From positions 20,368-84,367 of the forward strand of contig DAIRGA010000023.1 of assembly GCA_036794825.1 (NCBI GenBank): a DNA stretch of 64,000 bases, given 5' to 3'. Both the position numbers and the translations under genes were made by a program. Each line of letters starts with the position of its first letter. Positions within the stretch are counted from its first letter, which is position 1. Source of the stretch: RZYY01 sp036794825 (GTDB lineage: Bacteria; Bacteroidota; Bacteroidia; Bacteroidales; 4484-276). Shown one piece after another: positions 59,110 to 64,000 of this stretch. A model generated the notes under the pieces. The model was not told the DNA's origin and did no database searches. It saw only the letters and a program-made list of their open reading frames with translations.

Positions 59110-60372
59110 ATGGAGACAAAAAAACAGAATCGGTGGCTGATCGCCATCATGTGCACACTTTTAATGATTGTGCTGGGAACAATCTATGCCTGGAGTTTCT
59201 TCCAGAAACTCATTGTTACCACCTACGGCTGGGACAACACTACCGTTGCCTGGGCGTTCAGTTTAAGCATAGCTTTTATTGGTTTTGCCGCAGCCTGGGG
59301 AGGCATCAATCTTCCAAAATATGGCCCGCAAAAGCTGGCTATTCTCGGAGTGTTGCTGCATGGTATCGGTTATCTGCTGGCATCACTGGCCTTTAAAATG
59401 CACAGCTTACCCGTATTGTACATTGGTTTTGGCGTAATTGGAGGTATCGGGCTCGGATTGGGCTATGTAACTCCGGTGGTATCAGCCGCCAAATGGTTTC
59501 CCGACAAGAAAGGTCTGGTCACGGGTATGGTTGTCATGGGATTTGGATTTGGCGCATTGCTGATGTCAAAAGTTATTGCCCCTGTGATGATGAATCTGGC
59601 AGGACAGGATTTGATCACTGGTTTCAATTATATCGGCTTCACCATCCTCGTGCTTGGTATCATTTCAGCATATTTTGTTGTTTTCCCACCTGCCAACTTT
59701 GTTCCTGAAGGATATACTCCTCCGGTAGTAAAAGCCTCGACGGCGGCATCAGTTCAAATCACCGCCGGACAAGCCATCCGCACAAGCAAATTCTGGTTCA
59801 TGTGGATGCTTCTTTTCATCAACGTTACTGCCGGTATCATGTTTATCAGCTTCCAGTCGCCGCTCATGCAGGACATCTGGGCAAATTTTAAGCCCGGTAC
59901 CGACCCTGTCGCTTTAGCCTCCATTGGCGCCACACTCATTGCAATCAGTTCGTTATTCAATGGTATTGGCCGTTTCTTCTGGGGAGGAATGTCTGACAAA
60001 ATTGGCCGTGTTCAAACTTTCAGATGGATTCTTGCTTCGCAGATCGTGGTTTTCATCATCCTGCTATTTGTTGGCAATCCTTATCTTTTCGGTCTTTTGG
60101 TATGTTACATCCTGCTTTGCTACGGTGGCGGTTTCGGTACAATGCCTTCATTTGTCGGTGATGTATTCACTCCGCGCCTAATGCCGGTTGTTTACGGAAC
60201 CATACTCACTGCATGGTCTGCGGGCGGTGTTCTCGGACCGCAAATCGTAGCTTATATGAAGGATAATTTTGCCGCCGATGCCTCGACTTATTCATTTATC
60301 GCCGGTGCAATCCTGCTTGCAATTGGCCTATTGATTTCTTTCTTCGTAAATAATAAACCCATCACTGAGTAA
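59110..60372 (+). CDS. OFA-family MFS transporter, probable formate/oxalate exchanger
   Basis: 420-residue, 12-helix major facilitator of the oxalate/formate antiporter family. It starts METKKQNRWLIAIMCTLLMI and has LGTIYAWSFFQKLIVTTYGW, GLGYVTPVVSAAKWFPDKKG and the central FWGGMSDKIGRVQTFRW motif. It lies 29 nt after the dehydrogenase genes, which makes formate the likely substrate, although the protein family also carries oxalate and other small carboxylates. A strong terminator follows. Confidence 0.9.
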   Translation: METKKQNRWLIAIMCTLLMIVLGTIYAWSFFQKLIVTTYGWDNTTVAWAFSLSIAFIGFAAAWGGINLPKYGPQKLAILGVLLHGIGYLLASLAFKMHSLPVLYIGFGVIGGIGLGLGYVTPVVSAAKWFPDKKGLVTGMVVMGFGFGALLMSKVIAPVMMNLAGQDLITGFNYIGFTILVLGIISAYFVVFPPANFVPEGYTPPVVKASTAASVQITAGQAIRTSKFWFMWMLLFINVTAGIMFISFQSPLMQDIWANFKPGTDPVALASIGATLIAISSLFNGIGRFFWGGMSDKIGRVQTFRWILASQIVVFIILLFVGNPYLFGLLVCYILLCYGGGFGTMPSFVGDVFTPRLMPVVYGTILTAWSAGGVLGPQIVAYMKDNFAADASTYSFIAGAILLAIGLLISFFVNNKPITE

Positions 60373-60394
60373 TAATTTACTACGTTATCCAATG

Positions 60395-60437
60395 CAAAAA
60401 AGCGAATATCTGAATCATACGGGTATTCGCTTTTTTC
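60395..60437 (+). terminator. Terminator after the formate operon
   Basis: AAAAAAGCGAATATC / GTATTCGCTTTTTT form a long stem (GCGAATA with GTATTCGC) with a loop of about 12 nt, flanked by A- and T-runs. It can end transcription in both directions. Confidence 0.85.
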
Positions 60438-60455
60438 AAACATCCGGCTTTAGCA

Positions 60456-61607
60456 ATGATCAAAAAACCGAATTTCCTGATTATAGGTTCCACAGGCAGA
60501 AATACAGGCAAAACCGAATTTGTCTGCAGTTTGATCGCAAAGTATTCAGCCACTCAGCCTGTAATCGGATTGAAGGTAACAACGATCAACAAAAAAGAGG
60601 GAAAATGCCCGCGCGGCGGCGAAGGCTGCGGCGTTTGCGGTTCATTGACAGGCGATTACGAGATCATCAAGGAAACTTCTTTGAAGGGTGATAAAGATAC
60701 ATCGCGGATGCTCGTTGCAGGCGCTCATGAAGTTTTCTGGCTTAAAGTCTCTTCTACTGCACTCGATAAGGGACTTGAAGCCCTGCTCAAGGTAGTTCCT
60801 GAGGATATGCCGGTAATTTGCGAATCCAACGGACTCCGGAATGTACTTGAGCCAGGTCTGTTTTTAGTAATTAAAAACCTTAAAGACAGTACGATAAAGC
60901 CCAACTGTGCCAGGGTAATCCGTTTCGCCACCCGCATCATTGAGTTTGATAATTTGAGCTGGAATTTCCAACCCGACAGGGTCATTTTGAAAAATAGCCG
61001 TTGGATAATTAGAAATCCGGCGACAGCCATCGTGCTGGCCGGTGGAAAAAGCTCACGGATGGGCGAGGATAAGAGCATGCTCCCCATCAACGGAAAACCT
61101 CTGATAGCCCACATTGTGGATCAACTGAAGGATAGTTTCGACGAAATTATCATTGGCGCCAATGACCCGGAAAAATACAGCTTCCTCAACCTGCCCGTAA
61201 TCCACGATCTTGAAAAAGACCGCGGCCCGCTGATGGGCATTTACTCCTGCCTGAGGGCGTCTGGAAACGAACGAAATTTCACCACTGCCTGCGATATCCC
61301 AACAATGAATATCGAATTGATAAACAATATGTTACAAATTGCCGAAGATGTGGATATCGTTATGCCGGTGGGCAAGGAGAATCATTATGAACCGCTCTTT
61401 TCGGTTTACAATAAAAGTGTGATTCCCATAGCTGAAACCGTCCTCAACAATAATTGCCGCCGCATCATTGATCTGCTAAATTTTGCCAAAACCCGGTTTA
61501 TTGATTTCGACAACAGCAACTGGTACGAAAACCTGAACCACAAAGTTGATTATCTCAACTTTATCGAAGGTGAAAAAAGCCGGGATTGTTACAGGGATTT
61601 GTCATGA
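60456..61607 (+). CDS. mobA: MobB-like/MobA fusion: molybdopterin-guanine dinucleotide biosynthesis
   Basis: 383 residues. Residues 1-190 form a P-loop GTPase-like MobB domain with GSTGRNTGKTEFVCS and a Cys-rich segment CPRGGEGCGVCGS; residues ~190-383 are MobA guanylyltransferase with AIVLAGGKSSRMGEDKSMLP, NGKPLIAHIVDQL and the TTACDIPTMN motif. Together they should convert Mo-molybdopterin to the MGD cofactor needed by FdhA. It lies after the OFA gene behind its terminator, so it may have its own promoter. Confidence 0.92.
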   Translation: MIKKPNFLIIGSTGRNTGKTEFVCSLIAKYSATQPVIGLKVTTINKKEGKCPRGGEGCGVCGSLTGDYEIIKETSLKGDKDTSRMLVAGAHEVFWLKVSSTALDKGLEALLKVVPEDMPVICESNGLRNVLEPGLFLVIKNLKDSTIKPNCARVIRFATRIIEFDNLSWNFQPDRVILKNSRWIIRNPATAIVLAGGKSSRMGEDKSMLPINGKPLIAHIVDQLKDSFDEIIIGANDPEKYSFLNLPVIHDLEKDRGPLMGIYSCLRASGNERNFTTACDIPTMNIELINNMLQIAEDVDIVMPVGKENHYEPLFSVYNKSVIPIAETVLNNNCRRIIDLLNFAKTRFIDFDNSNWYENLNHKVDYLNFIEGEKSRDCYRDLS

Positions 61608-61655
61608 ATTTTAAAAGTCATTCTTATTTAGTATTTTTCGTACCAAATAACATAT

Positions 61656-61663
61656 TAATTTTG
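61656..61663 (+). promoter_or_regulatory. Promoter -7 box of the porin gene
   Basis: TAATTTTG matches TAnnTTTG and lies 41 nt before the ATG at 61705. Confidence 0.5.
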
Positions 61664-61704
61664 CATCAATTAACAAGAGTTTTTTAACCAAATTAAAAAT
61701 CATT

Positions 61705-62922
61705 ATGCTACGTAAAGTTTTAGTTTTCATTGCATTAGGCATCATTTTTTCGCTTCAGGTTTCCATTGCTCAGGAGTCTCAAAAAGAGGAAAACAAGAAG
61801 TTGCAGTTGTCGCCCTATGGATTCATTAAAGGCGACATGTTTTATGCCACCGATGGCGTGTACTCGTTTGCCAATCCAAGCAACAACTACATCCTGGCGC
61901 CGCAGTTTGCCAACGGTGTTGACCAGTCGGCCATTAGTTTTACAGCGCAGCACACCCGTTTGGGATTGAAAGGCACTGTAGGAGAGAAAATTAAAGTCGG
62001 CGGACTGGTAGAAATTGACTTTTTTGGCGGCCCGGCCGATGCCAACACTAAAATCAGGCTGCGCCAGGGATACGCTTCAGTAGCCAAAGGGGGCTTCGAA
62101 GCAAAGTTTGGACAGCAGTGGGATCTATTTTCACCCAACAACCCAAACACCATAAATACCAATGGTAACATGTGGTACAACGGAAATATGGGTTTCCGCC
62201 GCGGACAAATCCAATTAAGTTACAAATGGGATAACGAACGCATTGACCCGATGATCCAGGTTTCGGTGGGTGAAGGCGCTCATGAAACTTCAGGTTTAGG
62301 AAAAGACAATCTCTCAGGACAACCTATGTACCAGGCAAGAATTTCAGGAAAGTTAGACGATAAGTACATCGTAGGGGTTTATTTCGTCAATGCAACATTC
62401 AAAGAACTCAAAGGAACAACGGTTGGAGATAGAGTGCTTGCTGAGGATTTTACCTATAGTGCCTCCGGATTTGGTCTGGATTTCAACCTTCCATTTAACA
62501 AATACTTTAGCCTGATTGGCGAGGTTAACAGCGGTACCAACCTGGCCAGCGCAAATATTTTCAGTGCTGCCGGCAATTACTACTACACTCTTAACGAAGC
62601 TGGCGCACCAAAAGATTTTGACAGAAAAAACACAGGATTCTGGCTAAATGCAACTTCGAATGTTACCGATTGGATGACTGTTGTTTTGGGATATGGTATG
62701 GATAAAAACAACAGCGACAAATACAATATCGGCGCAGTTGAGCAGAACTCAATGATTTATGGCGATTTTATTTTTCCGATAAAGCACGGCTATTCCATTG
62801 CACTTGAAGTAATGAATCTGACTACAACCGTTGCCACCGGAAATCTCGAAACCGGCGAAGTTACAGGGAGTAAAGACAATAAAGCTACAGTTATCGGGCT
62901 TTCAGGCAGGGTGAATTTCTAA
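61705..62922 (+). CDS. Outer-membrane porin (DcaP-like)
   Basis: 405-residue barrel protein with signal peptide MLRKVLVFIALGIIFSLQVS then IAQ. It starts SPYGFIKGDMFYATDGVYSF and has SAISFTAQHTRLGLKGTVGE, RLRQGYASVAKGGFEAKFGQ and ends ATVIGLSGRVNF with a C-terminal Phe. It resembles DcaP/OprP-type trimeric porins for carboxylates or phosphate. Its place next to formate genes hints at formate or dicarboxylate uptake, an inference from position. Confidence 0.85.
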   Translation: MLRKVLVFIALGIIFSLQVSIAQESQKEENKKLQLSPYGFIKGDMFYATDGVYSFANPSNNYILAPQFANGVDQSAISFTAQHTRLGLKGTVGEKIKVGGLVEIDFFGGPADANTKIRLRQGYASVAKGGFEAKFGQQWDLFSPNNPNTINTNGNMWYNGNMGFRRGQIQLSYKWDNERIDPMIQVSVGEGAHETSGLGKDNLSGQPMYQARISGKLDDKYIVGVYFVNATFKELKGTTVGDRVLAEDFTYSASGFGLDFNLPFNKYFSLIGEVNSGTNLASANIFSAAGNYYYTLNEAGAPKDFDRKNTGFWLNATSNVTDWMTVVLGYGMDKNNSDKYNIGAVEQNSMIYGDFIFPIKHGYSIALEVMNLTTTVATGNLETGEVTGSKDNKATVIGLSGRVNF

Positions 62923-62988
62923 ACCGCAACATCACTAAAAGGTAGTAATCCGGAATTCGGCATTAATTTGCCGCAAATGAATCTAATG

Positions 62989-63022
62989 AACCTCACAGGA
63001 TTTTATATCTTGTGAGGTTTTT
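62989..63022 (+). terminator. Terminator after the porin gene
   Basis: AACCTCACA / TGTGAGGTT form a 9-bp stem with a ~13-nt loop, followed by TTT and CTC, about 70 nt after the porin stop. Confidence 0.75.
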
Positions 63023-63043
63023 CTCTTGTTCCAATTGAGTAAT

Positions 63044-63184
63044 GAGTCCAGTCTAAATAGCTCATTTGCTTCTGAATCCCTAAACGGGGGCTTTTCCAAA
63101 CTGCCTATTTTCAGCGTTCTCCCTTTAGGGTCAGGGGTAATAACGATAAAAATCAGCAGCTTGGGGGCTTTTTAGACTGGTCTC
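63044..63184. repeat. 141-bp inverted-repeat-bounded element (MITE-like)
   Basis: The ends GAGTCCAGTCTAAA (63044-63057) and TTTAGACTGGTCTC (63171-63184) are inverted repeats with one mismatch. The interior has no coding frame but contains short GC-rich blocks such as AAACGGGGGC and CCCTTTAGGG. No clear target-site duplication flanks it. It lies between the porin and the CDF gene. Confidence 0.5.
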
Positions 63185-63327
63185 AGCAATGCCTTACCAA
63201 AAGCCGTCCATTTGATGAAATTGCGAACCATTTTTAATGAACCTTTCGAAATTTCCACCTTGATTTTTGCCGCCAATTAAATCATTGCCCCTATTTTTGC
63301 AGGCAGTTAACCAACACTCTCAATTAA

Positions 63328-64000
63328 GTGAGCCTACAAAGTAAAACAGCCAACAACAAAACTGCGAATCAGGAAGGGTGGATATCCATCTTTGTTAACT
63401 CGTCACTTTTTGTATTGAAATACTGGGCAGGGCTGGTAACAGGGTCAGTGGCAATTATTGCCGATGCCTGGCACACCCTCTCCGACTCGCTTAGCTCAAT
63501 GATTGTACTCATTGGCGCTAAAGTATCTTCCAAACCACCTGACGAAGAGCACCCTTTCGGTCATGGACGTGCCGAATTGATCGCCGCAGTGCTAATTGCT
63601 GCCTTCCTTGGATTTGTGGCTTTTGAGTTCCTGCAATCTTCCATCTTAAAACTAAGAAGCCGCGAAATGGTTGTTTTCGGCCCCATAGCCATCATCGCTA
63701 CGGTTATATCCATCATTGCAAAAGAAGGCCTTTCGCAGTATGCTTTCTGGACATGGAAAAAAACCGGCTATCTCTCCCTCAAAGCCGACGCCTGGCACCA
63801 TCGTACTGATGCCATCTCGTCGCTGATTATTCTGATTGGAATCTTTCTGGGGAAATACTTCTGGTGGATGGACGGCGTCTTAGGCATCATAGTAGCTTTG
63901 ATGATCGGCTACGCTGGCTATGAAATACTGAAAGATACCATCAGTAAACTGCTTGGCGAAGCTCCCGACGAAAAACTTGTTGAGCAAATCAAAACGATTG
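63328..64000 (+). CDS. Cation diffusion facilitator transporter (3' end cut by window edge)
   Basis: Inner-membrane metal/proton antiporter of the CDF (ZitB/FieF) family, for zinc, iron or manganese efflux. The frame opens with GTG at 63328, directly after an in-frame TAA, and gives VSLQSKTANNKTANQEGWIS, then DAWHTLSDSLSSMIVLIGAK with the HxxxD metal site of helix II, EEHPFGHGRAELIAA, DAWHHRTDAISSLIILIG with the second HxxxD in helix V, and continues to the window end at ~224 residues. The C-terminal cytosolic domain is missing. Metal specificity unknown. Confidence 0.93.
   Translation, partial: MSLQSKTANNKTANQEGWISIFVNSSLFVLKYWAGLVTGSVAIIADAWHTLSDSLSSMIVLIGAKVSSKPPDEEHPFGHGRAELIAAVLIAAFLGFVAFEFLQSSILKLRSREMVVFGPIAIIATVISIIAKEGLSQYAFWTWKKTGYLSLKADAWHHRTDAISSLIILIGIFLGKYFWWMDGVLGIIVALMIGYAGYEILKDTISKLLGEAPDEKLVEQIKTI

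Noticed and set aside
1..64000. CRISPR arrays, rRNA genes, insertion-sequence transposases, prophage genes
   Set aside because: I looked for regular repeats with spacers, rRNA-like sequence, transposase motifs and integrase/capsid families on both strands and saw none.

Overview
The window is a contiguous piece of a Bacteroidota chromosome, most likely from an anaerobic or facultative Bacteroidales-like lineage; I cannot name a genus. Four things point there. Many genes are preceded by the Bacteroidota -7 box TAnnTTTG. The str operon is rpsL-rpsG-fusA-rpsJ with no tuf. The family set is characteristic: type B L31, the alternative GlmU fusion, LuxC-like acyl-CoA reductase, BtuG-like propeller, FloA/NfeD. 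Shine-Dalgarno sequences are mostly weak.

Layout. 1-3.4 kb: str operon on the minus strand, with rpsJ cut by the window edge. 3.7-12.2 kb: housekeeping genes on the plus strand (acyl-CoA reductase, rpmE, GlmU-family enzyme, lon, small membrane proteins and lipoproteins). 12.3-22.9 kb: sugar-phosphate transferase, Gfo/Idh/MocA oxidoreductase, pcm, a RelA/SpoT protein with a damaged hydrolase site, the clpS-nfeD-floA operon, NUDIX, OsmC, a broken glycosyltransferase and a DUF486 protein. 22.9-26.5 kb: a cobalamin riboswitch followed by a BtuB-type TonB receptor and a BtuG-like lipoprotein. 26.7-28.3 kb: ridA, a HigBA-type toxin-antitoxin pair and a decayed second ridA copy. 28.5-48.2 kb: PAS histidine kinase, GH43 glycosidase, aminotransferases, Omp85 barrel, MBL hydrolase, a DRTGG/HATPase pair, lplA, truA, a three-gene two-component cluster, a phosphoesterase and an esterase lipoprotein.

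The most notable region is 48.4-62.9 kb, a selenium and formate island. On the minus strand lie selB, a cysteine desulfurase-like gene, yedF, a DUF3343 gene and selD, with a tRNA-Sec (anticodon UCA) upstream. Divergently on the plus strand lie a zinc-ribbon protein, a formate dehydrogenase whose frame crosses an in-frame TGA (Sec357) followed by a SECIS-like hairpin, a NuoE-NuoF fusion, an OFA-family (formate/oxalate-type) transporter, a MobB-like/MobA fusion and an outer-membrane porin. Read as one frame, fdhA is a 903-residue NuoG-like, selenocysteine-containing enzyme. With NuoEF it should form an NAD-linked formate dehydrogenase needing selenium and bis-MGD cofactor, and the flanking genes supply both. 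selA is not in the window. The NuoE domain lacks the first two of its four cluster cysteines.

Two pseudogenes are visible (a DUF1972-type glycosyltransferase fragment with a nonsense codon, and the second ridA). The right end holds a 141-bp element bounded by inverted repeats and a truncated cation-diffusion-facilitator gene.
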